Source: an uncultured Eubacterium sp. (GTDB lineage Bacteria; Bacillota; Clostridia; Lachnospirales; Lachnospiraceae). From it: a stretch of 17,540 nt of DNA. The notes below the pieces were generated by a model. The model searched no databases, had not been told where the DNA came from, and saw only the letters and a program-made list of their open reading frames with translations. The stretch lies in NCBI GenBank assembly GCA_910586445.1, contig CAJUHV010000079.1, forward strand, positions 1 through 17,540, given 5' to 3'. Positions within the stretch are counted from its first letter, which is position 1; the number at the start of each line of letters is the position of its first letter. Position numbers and translations under genes: made by a program. Positions 1-7,481 of the stretch are shown piece by piece.

Positions 1-261
1 GAGCCCCTATGTAAAAATGCGCGGGGACAACGATTGCTTTGGGACATTTTGTCTCGAAGTTGCTATCCGGTATTTATACTTTGCGGGTGGAATGGCCGGG
101 GTCTGCTGGGGTCTGCCTTGATAACCAAAACAGGGCGGCCCCCAGTGGACTCCGGCCATATCGCGCAGAAACCGCCGCTTTGAGTTTTCCCCAATAGCGG
201 CGGTCAGGTGTAGGTTGGCTCCATTCTTTAGGTATCGTGTTATTATGCCCTTGTCAAACAC
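1..261. other. GC-rich foldable segment, coding status unclear
   Basis: The minus strand is open over 7..261 for 84 codons starting at a GTG, but no ribosome binding site precedes that start and the predicted peptide is rich in Pro, Arg and Gln with no recognisable domain. The stretch is clearly more GC-rich than the AT-rich spacer beside it and contains strong dyads. One is a perfect 9-bp stem (ACCGCCGCT with AGCGGCGGT, loop about 15 nt) around 179..211. Another is a near-perfect 10-bp pairing between GGCCGGAGTC and GACCCCGGCC further along. This suggests a structured RNA, a non-coding repeat or a remnant of mobile DNA rather than a protein gene. I do not recognise the family, and the segment may continue beyond the left edge. 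Confidence 0.3.
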
Positions 262-280
262 ACTAAAATAAATTCCATAT

Positions 281-317
281 TAAAAAAGTGAGCGTTACTA
301 CAGTATCGCTCACTTTT
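281..317 (-). terminator. Rho-independent terminator of the sulfatase-fold operon
   Basis: An 11-bp perfect stem (AAAAGTGAGCG at 284..294 pairing with CGCTCACTTTT at 307..317) encloses a 12-nt loop. On the minus strand it is followed by a run of T. It lies about 65 bp past the stop codon of the membrane sulfatase-fold gene. The flanking A and T runs could allow it to work in both directions. Confidence 0.8.
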
Positions 318-382
318 CAAATCTTTATAAAATCCAAGACGTCGTACGGCAAAGCTTTTTTTCACATGTCCCTGCCGGACAC

Positions 383-2335
383 CTACTCATCCGACAGATT
401 AAACTCCCTGCCTGTTTTATACATCGCATCGGTATCCCCCGCCTTACCCGGCTGCATATATTCAACCATATGCTCTGTCCTAAGGTGTGTTTCCATCCAC
501 AGATATCTCCGCTTTCTGCTGTCACCTTCCTTCCATTCAAAAGCCTCGGTGCTTTTCTGTCCGTCAATCAGCCGCATATATGCCTCCTGTAAGTCATCAA
601 AAGAAATCGGTGCACCAGATTTAAGCATCGCATGCTTTTCTCCTCTTCCCTTGATCATCAGTACCGGGTCCTGCCTGCCGAAAACCTCGCCGTCATTAAA
701 GCCATGATCAGACATGATTATAATGACAGAATTATCGTATACCCCATTATTTTTCAGCTTCTGCAGGTATGTATCTGCCGTCGTAATACATGCCTCAATG
801 TTCTGCTCATACGTCGCATCCTCCGTAATATAATTCACTTCTTTATCATATTGAAACGGCACATGCGCACCCTCTATATGGAAAAATTTAAAGCATTTTT
901 CATCTGTATATGTAAACGCTGTATTTAATACATTTTGATAAAATTGATAGGTTGACCAGTTAAATCCTTCATGCTCTGACAATACCTTCCTCACCGATTG
1001 AAACTCTCCCAGGCTGAGCGTACAGAACCTCTTCATCCAGTATGGTGCGTACTTAAAGCCTGTCAGACGCAGCTGCAGCTTTGCAAAATCGATATAAGAC
1101 GTGACACGGGAACCGCATGTGAGTACGTTTTCAAACCTCTGTGCGTCTTCAAGGGCACGCGGCGGCACAATGGATTCATAGACATCCATTTTATAGCCCT
1201 GGTCTTCCAGCGTCTGGAACAGCTCTGCTTCTTGGTAGACCTTATTTAAATAATCTTCAAACGGTTCTTGGTTTTCATACCATTCCCCTGATAAAATCAA
1301 CGGTATGGAACGTGTTGTAAACGGATATCCGCCTAATGTATCCGAAAAATAGGTAAAATCTTCAAATACGTCTTTATACACAGGGTTATCCTTCATAACC
1401 TCATCAAAAACACTCGCATCGAAAGAATCCATAAGCAGAATAATGACATTTTCATCTTTGGACATTTCAAATTCATCTTTTACCGTAACTATGACATCCT
1501 TTTTCTTCTCATATCCTTTTGTCATAAAACATACACTGATAATGGATAATGCCAGAATCAATGTCATGCATACACAGGCAGCCTGAATGATCCGGCAAAA
1601 TTTTTGTAAGCGTACGCGTTTTATAACCAGTATCAGCGCAAGCGCCGCTATACACCACAGCAGTACCGATATTGCAGTTTCGCTCCGATAATCTGCCCAG
1701 TCGATCTCAGCGCCGTCCAGCGCAGGCAGTCCGCCTGCCAGAAAATTTCCCTGCACATAAGTGCAGATCAGGCACAAAAACCCAATTACAACCACGGTCT
1801 GATATGCATATGGGTGCACAACATATAAAAATACGAAAAAAGCGCAGCCTGCCAGCATTCCTGCTGTAGACAATACCGCTGCCAACGGGATCAGGCTGTA
1901 TAAATCAAACCAGAATTCCTGCTGATTATGAAAATATATTTCCAATGGAGCAAATATACCGATCATAAAAGCAGCAGCTGCTGATAAGGCGGCTCCGGCT
2001 GCGATATCCTTTATGCCGAATAATTTTCGTATACCGCCTTTTGCCGCGATCCGGCTGCGCATGCTTTTTTCCCAAAAAGGCTCTGTGGCGGCCAGAATAA
2101 GCGTACATGTCAGATATTTAAATGTAAAAGGCATATACAGGTCTATATTCTGTCCAAGACCGCCCTGTCCCCTCCCAAAAGCCAGCAGCATAAGCATCAT
2201 AAGATAATTTATGCCCAGTACAGCCATGGCATATTCCAATACTTCCTGCTTTAATTTTCTGCCGGGTGAGATCAGCCTTCCTCTGAGCCAGTTTGTAATC
2301 ATGCCCGGCAGAAACAGACAGATCCATGCAAGCAT
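383..2335 (-). CDS. Membrane-anchored sulfatase/LTA-synthase-fold protein
   Basis: This 650-residue protein has a polytopic membrane N-terminal half and an extracytoplasmic alkaline-phosphatase/sulfatase-superfamily domain from about residue 292. Hydrophobic segments are visible near residues 36-53, 70-84, 111-130, 145-172, 180-197, 220-238 and 250-271. Likely metal and catalytic residues are Asp303 (LLMDSFDA), Thr340/Thr341 (YPFTTRS) as nucleophile, His491 (EGAHVPF) and Asp543-His544 (MSDHGF). This layout is shared with lipoteichoic acid synthases and phosphoethanolamine or phosphoglycerol transferases that modify surface glycans, so a phospho-transfer role at the cell surface is probable. 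The substrate cannot be named. The chosen ATG has AGGAGG 7 nt upstream. It lies 32 bp behind a small membrane protein and is probably cotranscribed with it. Confidence 0.82.
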   Translation of the reverse strand: MLAWICLFLPGMITNWLRGRLISPGRKLKQEVLEYAMAVLGINYLMMLMLLAFGRGQGGLGQNIDLYMPFTFKYLTCTLILAATEPFWEKSMRSRIAAKGGIRKLFGIKDIAAGAALSAAAAFMIGIFAPLEIYFHNQQEFWFDLYSLIPLAAVLSTAGMLAGCAFFVFLYVVHPYAYQTVVVIGFLCLICTYVQGNFLAGGLPALDGAEIDWADYRSETAISVLLWCIAALALILVIKRVRLQKFCRIIQAACVCMTLILALSIISVCFMTKGYEKKKDVIVTVKDEFEMSKDENVIILLMDSFDASVFDEVMKDNPVYKDVFEDFTYFSDTLGGYPFTTRSIPLILSGEWYENQEPFEDYLNKVYQEAELFQTLEDQGYKMDVYESIVPPRALEDAQRFENVLTCGSRVTSYIDFAKLQLRLTGFKYAPYWMKRFCTLSLGEFQSVRKVLSEHEGFNWSTYQFYQNVLNTAFTYTDEKCFKFFHIEGAHVPFQYDKEVNYITEDATYEQNIEACITTADTYLQKLKNNGVYDNSVIIIMSDHGFNDGEVFGRQDPVLMIKGRGEKHAMLKSGAPISFDDLQEAYMRLIDGQKSTEAFEWKEGDSRKRRYLWMETHLRTEHMVEYMQPGKAGDTDAMYKTGREFNLSDE

Positions 2336-2367
2336 CCCATCCCCTCCTTTCGCATCCGTACTTCAGC

Positions 2368-2550
2368 CTAAAATTCTTTTACTTCGTCTTCTACTTCTTT
2401 TTTACCGTCTGTGTGAATATTTAATTTTTCCGCTGCCTTTTTTCTGGCCTTCCGCAGCTTTACCGATAGGACAGCCCCCCCTGCTATTGCTATTCCTGCC
2501 AGTGCCTGCACTGCATAAGTTGCTACCGATGGATCAATATACGCGATCAT
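2368..2550 (-). CDS. Small single-pass membrane protein
   Basis: This 60-residue protein starts MIAYIDPS, has one hydrophobic segment at about residues 10-31 rich in Ala, Gly and Ile, and then a basic stretch (KLRKARKKAAEK) and an acidic tail. That pattern predicts an N-out, C-in topology. The start has AGGAGG about 7 nt upstream, and its ATG overlaps the stop codon of the upstream remnant ORF (ATGA). The gene is followed after 32 bp by the sulfatase-fold gene. From memory, similar short proteins sit next to surface-polysaccharide genes in Lachnospiraceae, and an accessory or scaffolding role for the neighbouring enzyme is an inference. Function is unknown. Confidence 0.75.
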   Translation of the reverse strand: MIAYIDPSVATYAVQALAGIAIAGGAVLSVKLRKARKKAAEKLNIHTDGKKEVEDEVKEF

Positions 2551-2660
2551 TTTTTATCCTCCTTTACTAATACCCAGCCTTTAAAAAGCTCTAAATCTTC
2601 CTTCGTTGTGATTTTAATATTTGTCTGGTTTCCTTTTGAAAAATAAATGGTTTCTCCCAT
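2547..2660 (-). pseudogene. C-terminal remnant of a TarI/IspD-type cytidylyltransferase
   Basis: A 37-codon reading frame starts at an ATG (MGETIYFSKG) and contains NIKITTKEDLELFKG. This matches the conserved C-terminal signature of the IspD/TarI nucleotidyltransferase family, in which N-(I/L)-K-(I/V)-T-T-x-(E/D)-D-L precedes the last helix. The roughly 190 residues with the CTP-binding site are absent. Immediately upstream in frame is TAG, and no ribosome binding site precedes the ATG. The frame ends with TGA overlapping the ATG of the small membrane gene, so the intact ancestor was probably translationally coupled to it. It is best read as the tail of a decayed gene. A short functional peptide is possible but less likely. 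Confidence 0.6.
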
Positions 2661-2841
2661 TTTGTACTAATTTGTTATGATTGGGATTTTAGCAGATCTG
2701 CAGATCTAATTCCACTATCTAGCCAGCACGATCAAAATATTCCCAAATAGAAAATTTTAAGTGAATTGCACATTTATTAGAAAAAAATATTTTAGAAAAA
2801 GTTATATTTAGAAAAAGTTATTCATAGGAATTATATTTTCT

Positions 2842-2881
2842 AAAAAACAAAGCCGGAAACCTGTTTTTTAGATTCCCGGCT
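2842..2881 (-). terminator. Rho-independent terminator of the two-component/AgcS operon
   Basis: A 9-bp stem (AGCCGGAAA at 2851..2859 with TTCCCGGCT at 2873..2881, one G-U pair) has a 13-nt loop. On the minus strand it is followed by TTGTTTTTT. It lies about 150 bp past the stop codon of the symporter gene and closes that operon. Confidence 0.8.
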
Positions 2882-2903
2882 CTATCACTCTTCCTACGCG
2901 CTT

Positions 2904-2993
2904 CTATATTTCCTCTTTCAATGCCTTGTTTCTCATATCTTCCATCGCCCGGCACATAATCTCGATTTGATTTCCTCCCTGCAAGTGTCCCAT
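2904..2993 (-). pseudogene. Possible 29-codon gene remnant
   Basis: This is a minus-strand frame ending in an amphipathic charged stretch (EIMCRAMEDMRNKALKEEI) just before a stop. The stretch resembles the C-terminal helix of Rpn/PD-(D/E)XK-type transposase proteins, which are often degraded in Lachnospiraceae, but the match is short and from memory. The frame stays open upstream towards the symporter stop codon, and there is no good ribosome binding site. It may be chance. Confidence 0.22.
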
Positions 2994-3028
2994 AGTACAT
3001 GTCGCTATATTGAAACCAGCAGCACCAC

Positions 3029-4450
3029 TCACCGCCCCTTCATCTTCTTCTCATAATCCCGCAGAGAATCCACCGCCTGCGACGCCAGCGGAATCAGCGC
3101 CATCATATTAAACACTGTCATCAGTCCGATCCCGAGGTCGCCCAGATCCCATACAAACGTATAAGCAGCCATTCCCCCGACAAACAGCATAACAAGTGCA
3201 AGTACCTTATACAGCGTCTGCGACAGCCAGTTATCCCCAAACAGATAGGCGACATTCGACCGTGCATAAAACAATATGCCGATAAATGTAGAAAAGCTGA
3301 ACAGCCACATAATGGCAGCTATAAATACAACTCCAAAATCGCCCATATGGTAATGCATGGCTGCCTGCAGCAGCTCCATGCCCGACAGCCCGTCGATCAG
3401 ATCAGAAGGTACCAGCAGCATAATCATGGCAGAACAGCTGCAGATCACAATTGTATCGATAAAGACTCCCAGCGCCTGCAGCAGACCTTCCTTGGCAGGA
3501 TGGCTGATATCGGCCGCTGCTGCTGCACAGGGTGCCGAGCCGGAACCTGCCTCATTGGAAAAAAGCCCGCGCTTTGCCCCGTTCATAATGACCGCGCCGA
3601 TTCCGCCTGCCACTGCCTGCCGCAGTCCGAATGCCTCCATAAAGATCCGCTCAAATACCAAAGGCAGCTGCCCTGCATTTTTGATAATAATAAACAGTGT
3701 AGCTACAAAATAACAGGCTGCCATTACAGGCACAACAATATCCAGCACCTTTACCGTCGCATTTTTGCGCAGCACAATAACCGCTGCAATGACTACTAAA
3801 ACCGCAGTCGTATAAATCGGCGGCATCTGAAATGCATTTACAAACGCAGAAGAAACCGAATTGCCGATTACCTGACTGATCCCGCACCAGCAGATCAAGC
3901 CGGAAACCGCAAACAGCACGGCAATCACCGAATACCTGCGCCCTTCTTTTTTTCCGGCAAAAAAATGGTGGATATAATACGCAGGCCCGCCACGGTACCC
4001 GCCGTAAAGCGGATCTTTTTCCTTATGCAGTTGTGCCAGTACTGCTTCTGCAAAGGCCGTCGATGAGCACAGCAGCGCGATCAGCCACATCCAAAAAACG
4101 GCACCTGCACCACCCGCCGAAATAGCTGCCACGACGCCGACCAGATTTCCCATGCCGACTCTTGTTGCGGTAGATACAAACAATGCCTGCAGGCCGGAGA
4201 TCGCACCTTTTTGAGATACATGCTTTTTTTCCACCACGATCCGTAACATCTCTGGAAACAGCCGAAACGGCAGAAATCTCGTGCGCACGGTAAAATAAAT
4301 CCCTGAGGGAACCAGAATCAGCACGAGAAGCGACAGCCCAAGCGAGCTGCCGCCCGGCAGCGGAATCGTAATAAGATCTCCCCAGAGCAGGTCAAATAAT
4401 GCGTAAAATGCAGTTACAAAAAAATCTGCGGTTGTCTGAAAAACAGTCAT
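3029..4450 (-). CDS. AgcS-family sodium:alanine/glycine symporter
   Basis: This 473-residue polytopic membrane protein belongs to the alanine or glycine:cation symporter family (AGCS, TC 2.A.25) and should import a small amino acid with Na+. Family hallmarks are present: SGLQALFVSTATRVGMGN near residues 85-102, AISAGGAGAVFWMW at 109-122, GGPAYYI at 154-160 and KRGLFSNEAGSGSAP at 293-307. Length is typical and about ten or eleven membrane segments are visible. The start is supported by a TGAGGA box a few bases upstream of the ATG. It is the last gene of the operon, 47 bp after the fructosamine-kinase gene, and a terminator follows. The exact substrate (Ala, Gly, Gln or an amino-acid derivative) cannot be read from the sequence. 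The operon context suggests it could be unusual. Confidence 0.92.
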   Translation of the reverse strand: MTVFQTTADFFVTAFYALFDLLWGDLITIPLPGGSSLGLSLLVLILVPSGIYFTVRTRFLPFRLFPEMLRIVVEKKHVSQKGAISGLQALFVSTATRVGMGNLVGVVAAISAGGAGAVFWMWLIALLCSSTAFAEAVLAQLHKEKDPLYGGYRGGPAYYIHHFFAGKKEGRRYSVIAVLFAVSGLICWCGISQVIGNSVSSAFVNAFQMPPIYTTAVLVVIAAVIVLRKNATVKVLDIVVPVMAACYFVATLFIIIKNAGQLPLVFERIFMEAFGLRQAVAGGIGAVIMNGAKRGLFSNEAGSGSAPCAAAAADISHPAKEGLLQALGVFIDTIVICSCSAMIMLLVPSDLIDGLSGMELLQAAMHYHMGDFGVVFIAAIMWLFSFSTFIGILFYARSNVAYLFGDNWLSQTLYKVLALVMLFVGGMAAYTFVWDLGDLGIGLMTVFNMMALIPLASQAVDSLRDYEKKMKGR

Positions 4451-4497
4451 ATTTTTATCCTCAATTTTCTAAATTATGCGTACTTTACTATTTATAA

Positions 4498-5418
4498 TTA
4501 TAAATATTCATCCATAATGCGCTTTACCGAAGCAAGATAAGTCCTCCCAAACAGATTCAAATGATTCAAAAGATGGTACAGGTTATAAAAATCCCGGCGA
4601 CGTTCATATCCGGGCTGCAGCGGCGCAGCCTTTTTGTACGCCTTATAAAAGGCTCCTGGAAATCCACCGAACAGCTCTGTCATAGCCAGATCTGCTTCTG
4701 CATGTCCGACATAAACCGCAGGATCAATCAGCCATGCCCTGCCATCATTTCCGGCAATAACATTGCCAGACCATAAATCGCCATGCAGCAGGGACGGATG
4801 CTCCGGCTCTATGAGAATGCGGTCAGCACGCTCCAAAATCCTGCTGATCTTTTTTTGATCTGATTGGTCAAAGTAAGGCGCAGCGCTTTCAAACTGCGGC
4901 TTCAGCCTGCATTCACGAAAAAAATCAATCCAGCTGTCATATGCCGTATTCACCTGCCTGCCCGCTCCAATATAATTATCCTGCCAAAATCCATATGCTC
5001 CATCCGTCACGAAATCTGCTGCCGGGGCCCTATGCATACACGCCAGCTGCGCTGCAAATACTTCCCAGTAATCCGGCCTGTGTTCTGCCCCGCCGACCCA
5101 TTCCATAAGCAGAAATGCATATCCGCCGCTGCCTGCTTCGGTACCGATGCCCAGCACCTTAGGAATGCCGACCGCATTTGCCCTTCTAAGCGCCTCCAGT
5201 CCTGCTGCTTCTGCGCGGAAAAACGACAGCTTGTCCTTAGCGTTGGTTTTCATAAAAAGCTCACGGCCTATGCCGCTGTCCTCAACGCCTGCCAGCACCA
5301 GCTGATAAGCTTCATTGATATCCCCGCCAAAAACACGCCTGCGCTCTGCAAGCCTGACTGTACTGCCAAATAATTCCTCCAGTGCCTGGCTTAATGAATG
5401 AAAAGCTGCTGTTTCCAT
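4498..5418 (-). CDS. Fructosamine/ketosamine kinase family protein
   Basis: This 306-residue cytosolic protein is of the fructosamine-3-kinase (FN3K/YniA) family, which has a protein-kinase-like fold. Visible landmarks are a nucleotide-loop-like GGDIN at 31-35, the likely ATP-binding Lys57 (ELFMKTN), an acidic partner near Glu70, the catalytic loop HGDLWSGN at 212-219 with Asp214 as base, and the metal-binding Asp232 (LIDPAVY). Characterised bacterial members phosphorylate ribulosamine or erythrulosamine adducts, leading to deglycation of amines and proteins. Free-amino-acid substrates are also conceivable here because the next gene is an amino-acid symporter. The start has GGAGAGG upstream. 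It lies 32 bp after the histidine kinase gene. No motif appears broken. Confidence 0.88.
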   Translation of the reverse strand: METAAFHSLSQALEELFGSTVRLAERRRVFGGDINEAYQLVLAGVEDSGIGRELFMKTNAKDKLSFFRAEAAGLEALRRANAVGIPKVLGIGTEAGSGGYAFLLMEWVGGAEHRPDYWEVFAAQLACMHRAPAADFVTDGAYGFWQDNYIGAGRQVNTAYDSWIDFFRECRLKPQFESAAPYFDQSDQKKISRILERADRILIEPEHPSLLHGDLWSGNVIAGNDGRAWLIDPAVYVGHAEADLAMTELFGGFPGAFYKAYKKAAPLQPGYERRRDFYNLYHLLNHLNLFGRTYLASVKRIMDEYL

Positions 5419-5450
5419 TTAATATACCGCCTCTCCTGCTTTTAATAAAA

Positions 5451-6413
5451 TTACCTATATAGTTCCAACACAATGCGGGTAAATACACCTTCCTTTGACT
5501 GAATCGTTAATCCGATTCCCAGCCTGTCGCACAATTCCTTTACAATGTACAGTCCCATGCCCGTGCCGCCTGTCTGACCCGCAGCTTTTCCCGTAAATCC
5601 CCGCTCTGTTACTCTGCGCAGCTCGTAATCCGGTATTCCAATCCCGTTATCTTCAAATGTAATGATACCGTCTGCTGCCTGTATACAGATCCGGCAGCCC
5701 CTGCAGTACTTCGCACTATTAATCAGCAGCTGCTTTAAAATAAAGCAAACAGATTTCTTATCTATATAAGCAGTAAAATCACCGCTCACGTCTACACTGA
5801 CCGAAGAAGCCACCAAAATCTCCATCTGGCTTTTTACCGCCTCACCGATAAGATCTGCCGCCTGCACCTTCTGAATCTGCGTATCTTTTTCTATTGTGCG
5901 CATTCTGGCATAGTACAAAATACTTTCCGTCAGATTATCCGCCCGTTTCAGCTCCCGCCTTAATTTGCGGGCATCCCCGCCGTTATCAAGTATGAGGGAG
6001 CACGCTGTAAGCGGCGTCTTTATCTCATGAATCCAGCCCTCCACATAATCGCAGTAATCTTGCTTTTCCTTATCTGCCTGCTGTGCAGTACTGATCGCAG
6101 AAGCTGAGATCTGCTTCATAATGCGGTAATACTGTTTTTCCAATACACCATAAGGCTGGTCAAGCACTTCGCCGAGCAGATACTTTTCCGGCAGATGATC
6201 AATGATCCGTTCCAGCTTTTGTATCCTGGCACAGGCCAGATAAAAGCTGACTCCCAGCCAGCCCAATACGAAAAACAGAAACATCCCTGCCAGCAGGCCG
6301 ATCATCTCCGGTTCTGCCCCTGCAAATGCCATAACCGAACCCGCTGCGAGTGCTCCGATCCCGAGAAAGCACAGAGTGACTGCTTTCTCAGATAAAAATT
6401 CCCAAAACGTCAT
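5451..6413 (-). CDS. BceS-like intramembrane-sensing histidine kinase
   Basis: This 320-residue kinase has two membrane helices (about 11-32 and 37-60) joined by an extremely short extracellular loop, as in the BceS/YxdK/YvcQ class that lacks a true sensory domain. The H-box is WIHEIKTPL (127-135) with phospho-accepting His129. The ATP-binding domain shows the N-box around Asn232 (LLINSAKY), EDNGIGIP (254-261) and GGTGMGL (282-288). Its ATG overlaps the response-regulator stop (ATGA), so the two are translationally coupled. Kinases of this class usually need a BceAB ABC transporter to sense peptide antibiotics. None is encoded in the operon here, so the signal is open. The downstream kinase and symporter genes are the likely targets or partners. 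Confidence 0.92.
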   Translation of the reverse strand: MTFWEFLSEKAVTLCFLGIGALAAGSVMAFAGAEPEMIGLLAGMFLFFVLGWLGVSFYLACARIQKLERIIDHLPEKYLLGEVLDQPYGVLEKQYYRIMKQISASAISTAQQADKEKQDYCDYVEGWIHEIKTPLTACSLILDNGGDARKLRRELKRADNLTESILYYARMRTIEKDTQIQKVQAADLIGEAVKSQMEILVASSVSVDVSGDFTAYIDKKSVCFILKQLLINSAKYCRGCRICIQAADGIITFEDNGIGIPDYELRRVTERGFTGKAAGQTGGTGMGLYIVKELCDRLGIGLTIQSKEGVFTRIVLELYR

Positions 6414-7021
6414 AAGCGGTATCCCACGCCGCGGACTGTACGGATATAGCCCTGCGCCCCTATGCCCTTTAATTTATCCCGCAGGCGGTTGATATTTACA
6501 TACAAAGTATTTTCATCTATATAAAGGCTGTTGCTCCACAGATCTTCGATAATCTCTTCTCTTGTACACAGTTCTTTCTGCATAAGGCAGTATAATATCC
6601 TTGCTTCATTTTTGGTCAGCTCACAGGTCTGGTCTTGATACGCTGCTGTCAGGTCTGCCAGATTCAGCGTCAGTTCACGCACGGTTTGCACCGGACTGTT
6701 TTTGCGCTTCAGCAGCCTGCCGATCCGTGCAAGCAGCACAGATGAATGATAAGGCTTTCGTATATAATCATCTGCACCTACGCTGAATCCCAGCAGCTCA
6801 TCCTCCGGCTGATCCCTGGCCGTCAGAAATATGACCGGTACATCCGAATGCTGCCGCAGCCTGCGGCAGACCTCATATCCGCTCTCCCCCGGCAGGCCGA
6901 TATCCAAAAGCGCCAGATCACATGGCGGCTCGCTGACTGGCTGGTAGCCATTTGCCCGCAGCAGGACAGATAACTCTTCCCGGATACTGGCATCATCTTC
7001 TACGATTAAGATTTTCTCCAT
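6410..7021 (-). CDS. OmpR-family response regulator with shortened receiver
   Basis: This 203-residue response regulator has an N-terminal receiver (about 1-105) and a C-terminal winged-helix DNA-binding domain (about 112-203, ending VRGVGYRL). Acidic-pocket residues Asp9/Asp10, the phospho-acceptor Asp40 (LALLDIGLPG), Thr67 (IFLTARD) and Lys89 (YIRKPY) are all present. Spacing from Asp10 to Asp40 is 30 residues against about 43 in typical receivers. The text goes from YQPVS straight to EPPCDLALLD, so most of helix alpha-2 appears to be missing. Spacing after Asp40 is normal. The ATG is preceded by GGGAG. It is the first gene of the operon with the kinase, fructosamine kinase and symporter. 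Whether it is fully active is uncertain, but the reading frame is intact. Confidence 0.9.
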   Translation of the reverse strand: MEKILIVEDDASIREELSVLLRANGYQPVSEPPCDLALLDIGLPGESGYEVCRRLRQHSDVPVIFLTARDQPEDELLGFSVGADDYIRKPYHSSVLLARIGRLLKRKNSPVQTVRELTLNLADLTAAYQDQTCELTKNEARILYCLMQKELCTREEIIEDLWSNSLYIDENTLYVNINRLRDKLKGIGAQGYIRTVRGVGYRL

Positions 7022-7423
7022 TCTTTATGCTCCCTGTACTCTGTCATATTCGTATTATTATTCTCATTTAATTTTCACTCATTATTAGTACTCTATCCAG
7101 ACAGAAATTAGAGACTATTAAAACCTGATTCACGCCATTGCTTCGTAAAAATATGTCTTAGCCAACTTTTACGTTGTGTAATCCCATGCCTAATTTCTTT
7201 CCTTTTCATGATTTTCCTATAAAGGGACTGTATGTACAATCTTTGCTGCGACAGGCCCTGATACAGTTTCATATTACTACATCAAAGCTCTGGGTTCAAC
7301 AAAATTATATATTTAATTAAAGCACTCTGTCTGAATGCTCTGTGATATATACCGTTCAGATTCTTTTCTTTTTATTAATCTTTTCCTTAGGTGCACACTC
7401 AAAACCATACTGTATCTACTTAC
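7022..7423. other. Non-coding gap upstream of the response-regulator operon
   Basis: No credible gene is seen in this AT-rich stretch. It must hold the promoter of the minus-strand regulator/kinase operon, most likely in the AT-rich part near 7022..7120, but no -35/-10 pair stands out. Two short dyads occur: CGTAAAA at 7144..7150 with TTTTACG at 7167..7173, and ACTGTAT at 7227..7233 with ATACAGT at 7261..7267. Either could be a regulator-binding site or chance. Confidence 0.4.
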
Positions 7424-7473
7424 CATTATAAATAACAAAGCATCTGTCTATTACAGTGTAAACAGATGCTTTG
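7424..7473 (-). terminator. Rho-independent terminator after the hemC-cobA-hemD gene
   Basis: A perfect 12-bp stem (CAAAGCATCTGT at 7436..7447 with ACAGATGCTTTG at 7462..7473) has a 14-nt loop. On the minus strand it is followed by a moderately T-rich tail (TTATTTATAAT). It lies directly past the stop codon of the fused tetrapyrrole gene. This shows that the transcript ends here and that hemB and hemL are not part of this operon. Confidence 0.8.
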
Positions 7474-7481
7474 GTCCACCC

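Larger units (their letters stand above)
2661..3028. other. Non-coding gap with decayed sequence and short repeats
   Basis: Nothing in this gap is confidently coding. From the sulfatase side it holds a 14-bp perfect palindrome (AGATCTGCAGATCT, 2694..2707), a 16-bp tandem duplication containing TTTAGAAAAAGTTAT (2790..2821), and the terminator at 2842..2881. An ORF of 60 codons on the minus strand (2818..3000) runs through that terminator and is not believed. A shorter frame at 2904..2993 is listed separately. The promoter for the small-membrane-protein/sulfatase operon should lie in the AT-rich part (2661..2840), but no pair of boxes is convincing. Confidence 0.45.

Noticed and set aside
383..2335. 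Calling the sulfatase-fold protein a lipoteichoic acid synthase
   Set aside because: The metal-site residues fit the superfamily, but the membrane part is longer than the five helices of LtaS and the substrate-specific motifs cannot be confirmed.
2818..3000. 60-codon minus-strand ORF
   Set aside because: It runs through the terminator hairpin that ends the symporter operon and shows no domain or start signal.
3347..3799. 150-codon plus-strand ORF
   Set aside because: It is antisense to the AgcS gene, has no ribosome binding site and has a His/Cys/Gln-rich composition typical of a shadow frame.
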